This document shows positions 15,906-23,912 of a DNA stretch of 64,000 nucleotides, in pieces. This DNA is from Nocardioides gilvus. GTDB taxonomy: Bacteria; Actinomycetota; Actinomycetes; Propionibacteriales; Nocardioidaceae. The position numbers and the translations under genes are program-made. Within the stretch, counting starts at the first letter, position 1; each line of letters starts with the position of its first letter. A model generated the notes under the pieces. It saw only the letters and a program-made list of their open reading frames with translations. It had not been told where the DNA came from and ran no database searches. Where the stretch lies: the NCBI RefSeq assembly GCF_003194605.1, contig NZ_QHKY01000001.1, forward strand, positions 1 to 64,000, in the 5' to 3' direction.

Positions 15906-18518
15906 TCACCCTCCGGAGTCACTCCCGGTCTCGGGGCCCGAACCCCCCAGGGCACGCACGCACTCGCCGCCGCCGGCGGGGCGTACGTCGCCCAACTGCG
16001 ACATCGCCTCGTCGGCGCGGGCCCGGCCGATGCTCCAGGACTCCCAGCCGAACTCGTCGCTCTCCGCGTCGTACGTGCGCCCCGCACCCCGCGGGCCGAG
16101 CTCCACCACGCAGCGAGCCAGCTCGGGGTCGAGACGGTCGACCACCGTGGGCAGCGCACCGTCCCCGAGCTGGGCCAGGTACTCCACGTCGAGCCGACCC
16201 GTGCGCTCGAAGCGATCGATGTTGCGCTCGGCCACGAAGGCGTCCAGGTTCAGCAGGCTGAGCGCCAGAACCACCGCGGCTCCGCTGACCAGTGCCACGC
16301 GGGGCACCCAGCGGGCCCTGCCGAGGAGCCCGAGGATCATCACGGCGGCCACGACGAACCCGAGCCAACCTTCGAAGGCATTGACCAGGACCCGCAGCTG
16401 GGTGAAACCGTAGGCGTCCTGGTAGACGGCCATCCGCGCCAGGGCCGACACGACCACCCCCAGCGTCAGCGCCCCCAGGATGCCCGTGGAGATGCGCAGC
16501 CACCGTCTGTCCGCAGCGCTCGCACCCGCACGGCGCGATGCGGCCCAGACGACGACCAGGGCGAGTGCCGTGGCGACGACCAACTGACCGAAGCCTTCGT
16601 GCACGTACTCGGCGTAGCTCAGCCCGACCGTCTCACGCAGGTACTCGTGCCCAGCCAGGACGACGAAGACCTGGGAGGCCACGAAGACCGCGAAGATGGC
16701 ATCGACCACGAGCACCGGGGCCAGCCACTCCCAGCGGTTCGCGGACGGGGTGACCTCGCGCTCGACCGGGTCGACCCGCACCGGGTTGCGTCCGAGGTAG
16801 GCGGCGGCCAGCGTCATTGCGAAGACTCCCCCGGCCACGAAGAGTCGAGCCACGGCGGTGTCGACCCTCAGCTCAGGGATGAGGTTGTCGAGCCAGCGCG
16901 CCAACACCGCGTCGGCGGAGACGAAGAGGAGACCGAAGACCAGGGTCAGACCCGAGGAGACCAGGATCGTCCTGACCACCGCCGGTCCGCGTGCGGTGGA
17001 GCCCGCGAGGTGCAACGTACGGGCGAACCACGGCATGCCACGCAGGGACGAGAGTGGCCAGGCGAAGCCGGAAGCCAGCATGCCGCGCAGCGTACGAGCA
17101 CCGGTCACACCGCTGAGGAAGGTGCCGGCCGCGACGAAGATGGCCACCGCGACCATCGGACTGGTCGAGTTGACGAGCACGCTCAGCACCAGTGCCGTGG
17201 CCAGTGCGGTGGTGACCAGGGTGAACGTCTCGCGTCGTCTGGCCGAGGCCCACCACGCGGTCGCTCCTGCAGCGGTCAGGACCAGCACCCAGCCCACTCC
17301 CGGGCCGGAGAAGGCCATGACCGCTCCTGCCAGAAGGCCCACCGCAGCACTCGCCCCGACGACCCGCAGGTCCGGCTCGGGACTGCGCTCGGGCCACCGA
17401 GACACCAGTGGATGCTCGGTGACCAAGGGCGCGGCGGTGGGCGACGCGACACCGGAGGTCACGGGGTAGGGCTGCTGCCCGATGTCGACGGTGAGCGGGG
17501 CGGGCGCCGAGGCACTGATCGCCCGGGCGCTCGGCAACGCCGACAGGTCGAGGCGCAGCCGGGCCCCGGACGAACCGGCGTCGGGCTCGAGGAAGGCCAA
17601 CTGTCCCTCGTGCAACCGGGCCACCCAACGCGCGATGGCCAGGCCGACCCCCGTCCCACCGCCGGCGGCATCAGTGCCGAACCGTTCGAAGACCCGTTCT
17701 CTCTCCTCGGGGGCCACCCCCGGCCCTTCGTCGAGCACCTCGAGCCACCACGCTCCGGAGGCCTCGGTCCCGGCATGCACCCGCACCACGCTCTCGGCCG
17801 GGGCGTGACGAGCGGCGTTGTCCAGCACGTTGATGAGCAGTTGACGCATGCGGGCAGGGTCGACAAGGACCTGCATGCCCTCGGGGATTGACAGCTCCAC
17901 ACGCGGGTCACGCCCGGTGGACCGGACGTCGGTCAGGCACTGGTCGACCAGCTCACGCAGGTCCACCGGGGCCAGGTCGAGATCCACGACTCCCGCCTCG
18001 AGGCGCGACAGGTTGAGGAGGTCCCTCACCAGGGCGCCGAGCCGTTCGGCGCTGTCGAGCACCTGCTCGAGGTGGTCACGGTCAACCTCGACGACCCCGT
18101 CCACCAGGTTCTCCAGCTGGGCCGTGATCGCAGCCACCGGCGTACGCAACTCGTGGGAGACCGTGGCGATGAGGTCGCGTCTCTCGACGTCCACCTTCTC
18201 GAGGTCGGCCGCCATCTGGTTGAAGGCAGCCGCGAGACGCCCCACCTCGTCGGTGTTCTGGGTGCGGACGCGGACGCCGTGGGCGCCGCGTGCCATCCCC
18301 TGGGCCGCCGCGGTCATCTCCTGCAGTGGGGCCACCATGCCGGCGGCAAGCAGCTGGGTCACGACCAGCGCGAGGAGCAGGGTCACCGGAAGGGTCAGGA
18401 CCAGCGGCACTCCGGTGAGCCCACCGATGGCTGCCACCACCGCGGCGACGGTCGCCGCTGCGATCACCAGAGCACCCAGCTTGACCTTGATGGAGCCGAT
18501 GCCTTCGAGCCAGCTCAT
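15906..18518 (-). CDS. Sensor histidine kinase fused to a DUF4173/DUF4153-type membrane domain
   Basis: 870 residues in one continuous frame. Residues 15-60 form two membrane helices with almost no outside loop, followed by HAMP (about 60-112) and HisKA with H122 in ATVSHELRTP. The ATPase domain has an N box near N234 (INVLDNAARH), DEGPG at 263-267 and GGGTGVGLAIA at 287-297. After a Pro/Ala linker, roughly residues 390-740 form many membrane helices resembling the DUF4173/DUF4153 family. A soluble outer or cytoplasmic tail follows. The ATG overlaps the regulator stop by 4 bp, so the two are partners. The membrane part may be the sensor, placed at the C-terminus instead of the usual N-terminus; that is inference. 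Confidence 0.85.
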   Translation of the reverse strand: MSWLEGIGSIKVKLGALVIAAATVAAVVAAIGGLTGVPLVLTLPVTLLLALVVTQLLAAGMVAPLQEMTAAAQGMARGAHGVRVRTQNTDEVGRLAAAFNQMAADLEKVDVERRDLIATVSHELRTPVAAITAQLENLVDGVVEVDRDHLEQVLDSAERLGALVRDLLNLSRLEAGVVDLDLAPVDLRELVDQCLTDVRSTGRDPRVELSIPEGMQVLVDPARMRQLLINVLDNAARHAPAESVVRVHAGTEASGAWWLEVLDEGPGVAPEERERVFERFGTDAAGGGTGVGLAIARWVARLHEGQLAFLEPDAGSSGARLRLDLSALPSARAISASAPAPLTVDIGQQPYPVTSGVASPTAAPLVTEHPLVSRWPERSPEPDLRVVGASAAVGLLAGAVMAFSGPGVGWVLVLTAAGATAWWASARRRETFTLVTTALATALVLSVLVNSTSPMVAVAIFVAAGTFLSGVTGARTLRGMLASGFAWPLSSLRGMPWFARTLHLAGSTARGPAVVRTILVSSGLTLVFGLLFVSADAVLARWLDNLIPELRVDTAVARLFVAGGVFAMTLAAAYLGRNPVRVDPVEREVTPSANRWEWLAPVLVVDAIFAVFVASQVFVVLAGHEYLRETVGLSYAEYVHEGFGQLVVATALALVVVWAASRRAGASAADRRWLRISTGILGALTLGVVVSALARMAVYQDAYGFTQLRVLVNAFEGWLGFVVAAVMILGLLGRARWVPRVALVSGAAVVLALSLLNLDAFVAERNIDRFERTGRLDVEYLAQLGDGALPTVVDRLDPELARCVVELGPRGAGRTYDAESDEFGWESWSIGRARADEAMSQLGDVRPAGGGECVRALGGSGPETGSDSGG

Positions 18519-19204
18519 GAGGACACCTCGAGCGCGTACCCGACTCCGTGGACGGTCCTGATCCGATCCGCGCCGATCTTGGCACGCAGGGCCTTCACGT
18601 GACTGTCAACCGTCCGGGTGCCGGCGGCGTCCGCCCAGTCCCACACCTCGGCGAGCAGGCGTTCGCGGTTGAGCACGCGTCCTGGCTCGTGCGCGAGAAC
18701 GCTCAGCAGGTCGAACTCGGTCCTGGTCAGGTGCACCTCCCGGGTCGCGATCCGGACCCGACGGGTGGCCGGATCGACGTGCAGGTCGCCGATGACCATC
18801 TCGCCCTCGCCGGTCGAGTCCTGGAGCTGGGAGGCCCTTTCCACCCGACGTAGGAGAGCCGCGACCCTGGCGACGACCTCACGGATGCGGAACGGCTTGG
18901 TGAGGTAGTCGTCGGCCCCCACGCCGAGCCCGACCAGGACGTCCGACTCCTCGTCACGCGCAGTGAGCATGAGCACCGGCACCGGACGCTCGGCCTGGAT
19001 CCGGCGGCACACCTCGTGCCCGTCGAAGCCGGGCAACATCACGTCCAGGACCACCACGTCCGGCGACTCGTCGAGGGCCACCCGCACGGCTCCGGGGCCG
19101 TCGAAGGCCTGGAGGACCTCGTACCCCTCCGACCGGAACCGTGCGCTGAGCGCCTCACTGATGCTGCGCTCGTCCTCGACCACGAGGACTCGTCTCTTCG
19201 TCAT
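18515..19204 (-). CDS. OmpR/PhoB-family response regulator
   Basis: 229 residues. Receiver domain with acidic pair E10/D11, phospho-acceptor D54 in VVLDVMLPG and K103 in LTKPF. The C-terminal winged helix (about 135-228) includes LTRTEFDLLSVLAHEPGRVLNRERLL and the recognition region TVDSHVKALRAKIG. It is coupled by a 4-bp overlap to the fused kinase downstream, forming a two-component system. The -10 box TAGGGT (19217-19212) ends 7 bases before the ATG, so the mRNA is probably leaderless. Confidence 0.93.
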   Translation of the reverse strand: MTKRRVLVVEDERSISEALSARFRSEGYEVLQAFDGPGAVRVALDESPDVVVLDVMLPGFDGHEVCRRIQAERPVPVLMLTARDEESDVLVGLGVGADDYLTKPFRIREVVARVAALLRRVERASQLQDSTGEGEMVIGDLHVDPATRRVRIATREVHLTRTEFDLLSVLAHEPGRVLNRERLLAEVWDWADAAGTRTVDSHVKALRAKIGADRIRTVHGVGYALEVSS

Positions 19205-19211
19205 GGCACCG

Positions 19212-19217
19212 ACCCTA
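19212..19217 (-). promoter_or_regulatory. -10 box of the response regulator gene (leaderless type)
   Basis: TAGGGT on the minus strand with 7 bases to the ATG at 19204. No ribosome-binding site fits in between. Confidence 0.5.
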
Positions 19218-19292
19218 GATTCGGACCCGCGCAGGAACAGGGCGCGACGTGTGAAGGTTCTGTGCAGATCGCGGCGACGACGAAGCGGCCAC

Positions 19293-20345
19293 TCAGCGGA
19301 CCTGGTCGCGACGGTCGACCGAGGGCCACCGAATGCTCACCAACGCACCGCCGCCCTCGGCGTCGCCGATGCTCAGGTCACCGCCGTGTGCTCGTGTCAG
19401 TCCGTGCGCCAAGTACATGCCGAGTCCGCTTCCGGCGCTGGAGCCCTGGGTGGTCCAGAACTTCGTGAAGACGCGACGACGCAACTGCTCCGGGATGCCC
19501 TCCCCCTCGTCGGTGACCCGCACTTCGACACCGGGGTACTCGGCCTCCGGCGCCAGGACCCTGAGCCCCACCCGCACGTGCCCGTCCCCATGGCGTACGG
19601 CGTTCTCGACGAGGTTGGTCAGCACCTGGGTGAACTTGTCGGGGTCCGCGAAGATTTCGCCGACCGACGCATCCACCTCGACGTCGAGGGTCACCGGACG
19701 TGAGGTGGCGGCCCCCACCGAGTCGACCACACGCCTGGCCAGGGTCGAGGCGTCGACCTCACGTGGGTAGAGGCTCAGACGTCCGGTGTCGAGACGTGCC
19801 ACGTCGAGCAGTTCTGCGATCAGGCGTGTGAGACGGTCCGCATCGGCGTTGACCGTGTTGAGCATGAGCTTCTTCTGGTCGTCGTTGAGGACGTCCCACC
19901 GGTTCAGCATGGCCTGGACGAACCCCTTGACCCCTGTGAGCGGAGAGCGCAGCTCGTGCGCAACGGTGGCCACGAGATCCGAGCGCTCGCGATCGAGGCG
20001 CGCGCGACCCCGGCCGCTGCGCAACGTGAGGGCAACCTGCTCCACCGGAGCCCCACGACCGGGACGGTGCAGCTTGGCCAGCACCAGGACCTCTTGCCCG
20101 TCGGGCAACAACCATGACTGTTCGGGAATCCCCGAGCGCGTGCCCAGCCCCGCGTAGGGGCAGTTGCTCTCCCACCAACCGACGCCGTGGTGGTCCACCA
20201 GGGACATGACCTCGGCGAGCGGTCGACCGACCTCGGCACCTGCTCCCAACATCCGGCGGGCCACGATGTTGATCGCCCGCACCGTCTGCGTCGCGTCCGC
20301 GACCACCACACCGTCGGGAAGCGCGTCCAGCCACTGTTGGGTCAC
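19293..20345 (-). CDS. Soluble PAS-domain sensor histidine kinase
   Basis: 350 residues with no membrane helix. A PAS-like domain covers about 1-105 (LPDGVVVADATQTVRAINIVARRMLG), followed by HisKA with H130 in ATVAHELRSPLTGVKGF. The ATPase domain follows, with LTNLVENAVRHGDGH, DEGEGIP and GSGLGMYLAHGL. No response regulator is adjacent in the same unit; the nearest is the OmpR-type gene about 90 bp downstream. A kinase at this position between pheST and the rplT cluster is, to my knowledge, common in actinobacteria. GTG start with TAGATT (20358-20353) ending 7 bases before it: probable leaderless mRNA. Confidence 0.9.
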   Translation of the reverse strand: MTQQWLDALPDGVVVADATQTVRAINIVARRMLGAGAEVGRPLAEVMSLVDHHGVGWWESNCPYAGLGTRSGIPEQSWLLPDGQEVLVLAKLHRPGRGAPVEQVALTLRSGRGRARLDRERSDLVATVAHELRSPLTGVKGFVQAMLNRWDVLNDDQKKLMLNTVNADADRLTRLIAELLDVARLDTGRLSLYPREVDASTLARRVVDSVGAATSRPVTLDVEVDASVGEIFADPDKFTQVLTNLVENAVRHGDGHVRVGLRVLAPEAEYPGVEVRVTDEGEGIPEQLRRRVFTKFWTTQGSSAGSGLGMYLAHGLTRAHGGDLSIGDAEGGGALVSIRWPSVDRRDQVR

Positions 20346-20352
20346 GAGGGCG

Positions 20353-20358
20353 AATCTA
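20353..20358 (-). promoter_or_regulatory. -10 box of the PAS kinase gene (leaderless type)
   Basis: TAGATT on the minus strand, 7 bases before the GTG at 20345. Confidence 0.45.
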
Positions 20359-20398
20359 ACGAGTCAGACGCCCCGATGTCTGCAGCCCGCACCGGGGT

Positions 20399-21178
20399 TC
20401 AGCGTTGGGCGCGGGCACTGGCGTACAGGCAGACTGCCGCTGCAGTGGCCAGGTTGAGGCTCTCGGCGCGACCGTGGATCGGGATCGAGACCTGCAGGTC
20501 CGCGGCCTGAGCGAGCTCTTCGGGCAGGCCCCACGCCTCGTTGCCGAAGAGCCAGGCGGTCGCGGGAGCGAGGTCGATGTCGAAGAGGTCGCTCTCCCCG
20601 CCACCGTCGGCCGCGAGGACCCGGAGTCCGGTGGCGCGGAGTCGGACGACCGCCTCGACGGGATCATCGACCAGCACGATCGGCAGGTGGAAGAGACTCC
20701 CGACGCTCGCTCGTACCGTCTTGGGGTTGTAGGGGTCCACCGAGTGACCAGCCAGCACCACTGCGCCCGCTCCGGCGGCGTCGCTCGTCCGGATGACGGT
20801 GCCGGCGTTGCCGGGGTCCCGGACGTCAGCGCAGACGGTCACCAGCCTCGGGGACTCGGCGAGGACCTGGTCGAGAGGGACGTCGAGAAAACGACAGAGC
20901 GCCACGAGGCCGGCTGGGGAGACGGAGTCGGAGAGCGAGTCCATGGCGCGGTCCTCGACCAACCAGACCTGCGGGGCACTGACCAAGAGGTCGGCGTACT
21001 GCTCTGCCGCGTCCACGGTCGCGTAGACCTCGATGACGCAGTCGGGCACGGTGAGGGCTCCTTCAACGGCCTTGGGACCGTCGGCAAGGAAAAGCCGCCG
21101 CTCGGTTCGCACCGAGCGGCGGCTGAGTTTCCGTGCCTCCTTGACGCGAGTGTTCGCGTGCGAAAGAGGGGTGTTCAC
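20399..21178 (-). CDS. TrmH/SpoU-family RNA 2'-O-methyltransferase
   Basis: 259 residues. An N-terminal substrate-binding domain (about 1-100, including RRLFLADGPKAVEGA) precedes the SPOUT domain with its knot motifs: DVRDPGNAGTVIRTSDAAGA, WLFGNEAWGLPEEL and VSIPIHGRAESLNLATAAAV. It probably methylates a ribose in 23S rRNA; the exact site cannot be told. It starts at GTG only 7 bp after rplT, with no clear ribosome site. Codons 18-29 encode a perfect 14-bp hairpin followed by a T-run (listed separately), so its expression is probably reduced relative to rplT. Confidence 0.9.
   Translation of the reverse strand: MNTPLSHANTRVKEARKLSRRSVRTERRLFLADGPKAVEGALTVPDCVIEVYATVDAAEQYADLLVSAPQVWLVEDRAMDSLSDSVSPAGLVALCRFLDVPLDQVLAESPRLVTVCADVRDPGNAGTVIRTSDAAGAGAVVLAGHSVDPYNPKTVRASVGSLFHLPIVLVDDPVEAVVRLRATGLRVLAADGGGESDLFDIDLAPATAWLFGNEAWGLPEELAQAADLQVSIPIHGRAESLNLATAAAVCLYASARAQR
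21090..21124 (-). terminator. Intrinsic terminator-like hairpin inside the methyltransferase coding sequence
   Basis: On the minus strand a perfect 14-bp stem (21124-21111 with 21106-21093) closes a GCGA loop and is followed by TTTCCTT. The stem starts about 62 nt after the rplT stop, where a ribosomal-operon terminator would be expected. It is also codons 18-29 of the methyltransferase, encoding the SRRSVRTERRL segment. It is the strongest hairpin I found in the window. Confidence 0.75.
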
Positions 21179-21185
21179 GAAGTCG

Positions 21186-21569
21186 TCAGGACGCCTTGGG
21201 GGCGTTGACGTCCTCGGGCAGAGCAGCCTTGGCAGCCGCCACCAGGGCGGAGAACGCCGGGGCGTCGTTGACGGCCAGCTCAGCCATGATCTTGCGGTCG
21301 ACCTCGATGCCAGCCAGGTTGAGACCCTGGATGAAACGGTTGTAGGTCATGCCTTCGGCGCGGGCAGCGGCGTTGATGCGCTGGATCCAGAGCTTGCGGA
21401 AGTTGCCCTTGTTCTTGCGACGGTCGTTGTAGCTGTAGACCAGCGAGTGGGTGACCTGCTCCTTGGCCTTGCGGTACAGGCGCGAACGCTGACCGCGGTA
21501 GCCGGAGGCGCGCTCCAGGATTACCCGACGCTTCTTGTGGGCGTTTACCGCCCTCTTGACGCGTGCCAT
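21186..21569 (-). CDS. rplT: 50S ribosomal protein L20
   Basis: 127 residues, typical. Contains the L20 core [31 protein letters not shown] and [20 protein letters not shown]. It binds 23S rRNA early in 50S assembly and in many bacteria represses its own operon. Third gene of infC-rpmI-rplT, 74 bp after rpmI. A ribosome site (GGAGTAAGAAA) precedes the ATG. Confidence 0.98.
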   Translation of the reverse strand: MARVKRAVNAHKKRRVILERASGYRGQRSRLYRKAKEQVTHSLVYSYNDRRKNKGNFRKLWIQRINAAARAEGMTYNRFIQGLNLAGIEVDRKIMAELAVNDAPAFSALVAAAKAALPEDVNAPKAS

Positions 21570-21643
21570 TTTCTTACTCCTTGATGCTTGTCAGACCGGA
21601 AGCCGACTCGAGGTCAGCGGCCGAAGATGGGGTGAGCGTCGCG

Positions 21644-21838
21644 TCAGCGACCGAGCAGCTTCTTCGCGCGAGGCACGTCAGCCTTGGCAACCTCGACCGT
21701 GCCGGTGAGGCGACGGGTGACCTTGGAGGACTTCTTCTCGAGGTTGTGGCGCTTGCCAGCCTTCTCGCGAAGGATCTTGCCCGATCCGGTCACACGGAAG
21801 CGCTTGCTGGCTCCGGAGTGGGTCTTGTTCTTCGGCAT
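21644..21838 (-). CDS. rpmI: 50S ribosomal protein L35
   Basis: 64 residues, the usual length. Sequence [20 protein letters not shown] followed by [18 protein letters not shown] is clearly L35. It sits between infC and rplT, the standard order. Confidence 0.98.
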   Translation of the reverse strand: MPKNKTHSGASKRFRVTGSGKILREKAGKRHNLEKKSSKVTRRLTGTVEVAKADVPRAKKLLGR

Positions 21839-21903
21839 CTGGATGCTCTCTCTTCTCGTGATGCGTGCGGCGGCCTACCGGGCCACCGAGTACGTGTGGA
21901 AAC

Positions 21904-22584
21904 TCAGGCTTCGATCTCGGGGTCGAGGTTTTCCGAACGGCCGCGTTCCTTCTTCTTCGCGACTTCCTGACCCGGCTTGGGCGCACGGTCGGCGCGCTCC
22001 TGGGCCTCCGCCTCGGCGCGCTCGGCGACCTTGGCGTCCTTCTCGGCCTGGACCTCGACCTTGGCGTCCGCCTTCTTGCGGTGGGGGCCGAGCACCATGA
22101 TCATGTTGCGACCGTCCTGCTTGGGCGAGGACTCGACGAAGCCCAGCTCCTCGACGTCCTCTGCCAGCTTCTGCAGGAGGCGGAAGCCGAGCTCGGGACG
22201 GTGCTGCTCACGGCCACGGAACATGATCGTGATCTTGACCTTGTCACCGGCCTTGAGGAAGCGGACCACGTGGCCCTTCTTCGTCGCGTAGTCGTGCGCG
22301 TCGATCTTGGGACGAAGCTTCATCTCCTTGATGATCACGTTCGTCTGGTTGCGTCGTGCGTCACGGGCCTTCTGGGCGTTCTCGTACTTGAACTTCCCGT
22401 AGTCCATGAGCTTGCAGACGGGCGGGCGACCCTGGGGCGCGATCTCGACCAGGTCGAGATCTGCCTCCTGGGCAAGCTTCAGTGCCTGATCGGTCGGAAC
22501 GATGCCGACCGTCTCACCGTTGGGACCGACGAGCCGAACCTCGGGAACCCGGATCCGGTCGTTGATGCGCAACTCAGTACTGAT
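21904..22584 (-). CDS. infC: Translation initiation factor IF-3, probable ATC start
   Basis: Binds the 30S subunit and checks start-codon choice. The N-domain has [19 protein letters not shown] and the C-domain has [18 protein letters not shown], followed by a charged Lys/Glu/Arg tail (about 175-226). No ATG or GTG fits. GGAGG lies 4 bases before ATC at 22584, whereas the first conventional alternative, TTG at 22572, is 16 bases from it. An ATC start gives 226 residues. Non-AUG starts on infC are the known basis of IF-3 autoregulation, because IF-3 rejects such codons. Confidence 0.93.
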   Translation of the reverse strand: MSTELRINDRIRVPEVRLVGPNGETVGIVPTDQALKLAQEADLDLVEIAPQGRPPVCKLMDYGKFKYENAQKARDARRNQTNVIIKEMKLRPKIDAHDYATKKGHVVRFLKAGDKVKITIMFRGREQHRPELGFRLLQKLAEDVEELGFVESSPKQDGRNMIMVLGPHRKKADAKVEVQAEKDAKVAERAEAEAQERADRAPKPGQEVAKKKERGRSENLDPEIEA

Positions 22585-22636
22585 GTGTCCTCCAGTGGTT
22601 TGTGCGAATCGGAGACACCGCCCGAAATGAACAATG

Positions 22637-22666
22637 GCTTCCGCTGTGTCGTCAGCGGAAGCCAGT
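22637..22666 (-). terminator. Hairpin in the infC leader, possible attenuator
   Basis: A perfect 12-bp stem (TGGCTTCCGCTG with CAGCGGAAGCCA) with a 6-base loop lies about 53 bases before the infC start. On the minus strand it is followed by TTGTTCATTT, which is only partly U-rich. Leaders of infC operons often carry attenuators; here the role is inferred. The rest of 22585-22888 holds no gene and no promoter I trust. Confidence 0.55.
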
Positions 22667-22888
22667 CACACGTATCCCGGGAACTGAAAACGTGGTGTGA
22701 GATCGGCGCGCCGTGCGGCGTGCTTTTCTCGGACCGGACCCGACGACCTGAATCGGTCGATGCGGGTGGGAGACGTGGTACTTGCCTCCGCTTGGTGATC
22801 GCCCCGACGGTGTCGGATTGATCGGTCAACGGAGCAACAGTAGCCGAAGCGTTCCCGGTGACGCGAATCGACGCGAACTGGTGCCGGC

Positions 22889-23419
22889 TCAGCCGTCGAT
22901 CGAGTCCGCGGGACGGATCCACCCGGTGCGCTCGCCGACCCGGGCCAGAGTCCAACCGGCCGCGAAGGCCTCCAGGTCCTGACCCTCCAGGACGAAGGTC
23001 ACCGGCCCGGCGATGTCGAGGACCAGAGCGGCAGCCTGCTCCTCGACGGCACTCTGGGCCGCGACCGCGGCAGGCACCGGAACCGGCCGGGCGTCGGTGT
23101 TCCAGCGCTGCAGGGTCTCGGTGGAGGTGAACGCGAGCAGGGCCTGGCGCCCGTCGGCCCCGGTGATGAGCACGGTCGCCATGTCACTGCTCTTGTCGTG
23201 GGCCAGGCCCCGGTCGTCGTACTCGACCTCGCCGAGGACTGCCACCACCGGGACCAGCAGGCGGGCCGGTGCCAGCGCCTGGATCACGTCGGCCGAGCGC
23301 GCGGGGGTCACGGCGTAGGCCTCGAGCGCAGCGAGGAGGGCCGGCGAGATCGTGCCGTCGTCGTCCGGGAAGGAGGACTGGAGGATCTCGGCGCCAGCGA
23401 AACGATTCGGGTCAACCAT
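22889..23419 (-). CDS. SseB-family protein
   Basis: 176 residues, soluble. It matches the SseB N-terminal domain layout: LLVPVVAVLGEVEYDDRGL, MATVLITGADGRQALLAFTSTETLQRW and AAALVLDIAGPVTFVLEGQDLEAFAAG. Molecular role unknown; many actinobacteria carry this protein next to infC. Start ATG at 23419; TAGGCT at 23434-23429 ends 9 bases upstream, so any leader is very short. Confidence 0.85.
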   Translation of the reverse strand: MVDPNRFAGAEILQSSFPDDDGTISPALLAALEAYAVTPARSADVIQALAPARLLVPVVAVLGEVEYDDRGLAHDKSSDMATVLITGADGRQALLAFTSTETLQRWNTDARPVPVPAAVAAQSAVEEQAAALVLDIAGPVTFVLEGQDLEAFAAGWTLARVGERTGWIRPADSIDG

Positions 23420-23459
23420 GGTGTGACGAGCCTAGCCGCCGGTGTGGGACGCTGGACGC

Positions 23460-23912
23460 GTGGATGAAGTGACTTGGGGAGCGCTTGCTCTCACGCTGAC
23501 GCTGGCCGGTGGGTTCTACACCTGGTGGGCGTTCACCCGACGCGGGTTGACGCCGGGCATGCGGGGACTGGCGTTGACGCTGCTCCCGATGGCCGCATGG
23601 TTGACCGGCACGCTGCAGATGTTCACCCAGATCGCGAACTCCGTCGGCCGGTGGGCCACGAGCCTGGTCTTCTCCCCCATCGTCTGGCTCGGCACCAGCG
23701 CAGCCGGAGTGTCGGTGGCCCTCTTCCTCCTCGCCCGCCTGATCGACTCGCGTCGTGGGGTGACCCCAGCGGCAGCGGGTCGGGGGGACAAGAGCGTGAA
23801 GTCCGCCCGGGGCAAGAAGTCGCTCCCGCCCGCGACCGGCGCAGGCCCGGCCCCGGTGGACGACGAGTTCGCCGACATCGAGGCCATGCTGCGCAAGCGA
23901 GGCATCCAGTGA
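23460..23912 (+). CDS. Small membrane protein of unknown function
   Basis: 150 residues with three membrane segments (about 3-20, 35-57 and 66-90), then a basic Lys/Arg/Gly linker and the acidic end DDEFADIEAMLRKRGIQ. I do not recognise the family. GTG start chosen because upstream residues are non-hydrophobic and the minus-strand SseB promoter lies there. Its stop overlaps the start of the next gene (GTGA), so it is translated with the deaminase/aldolase gene. Confidence 0.75.
   Translation: MDEVTWGALALTLTLAGGFYTWWAFTRRGLTPGMRGLALTLLPMAAWLTGTLQMFTQIANSVGRWATSLVFSPIVWLGTSAAGVSVALFLLARLIDSRRGVTPAAAGRGDKSVKSARGKKSLPPATGAGPAPVDDEFADIEAMLRKRGIQ

Noticed and set aside
22667-22888. infC operon promoter
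   Set aside because: TACTGT at 22842-22837 was considered, but no -35 fits at 16-18 bases; left uncalled.
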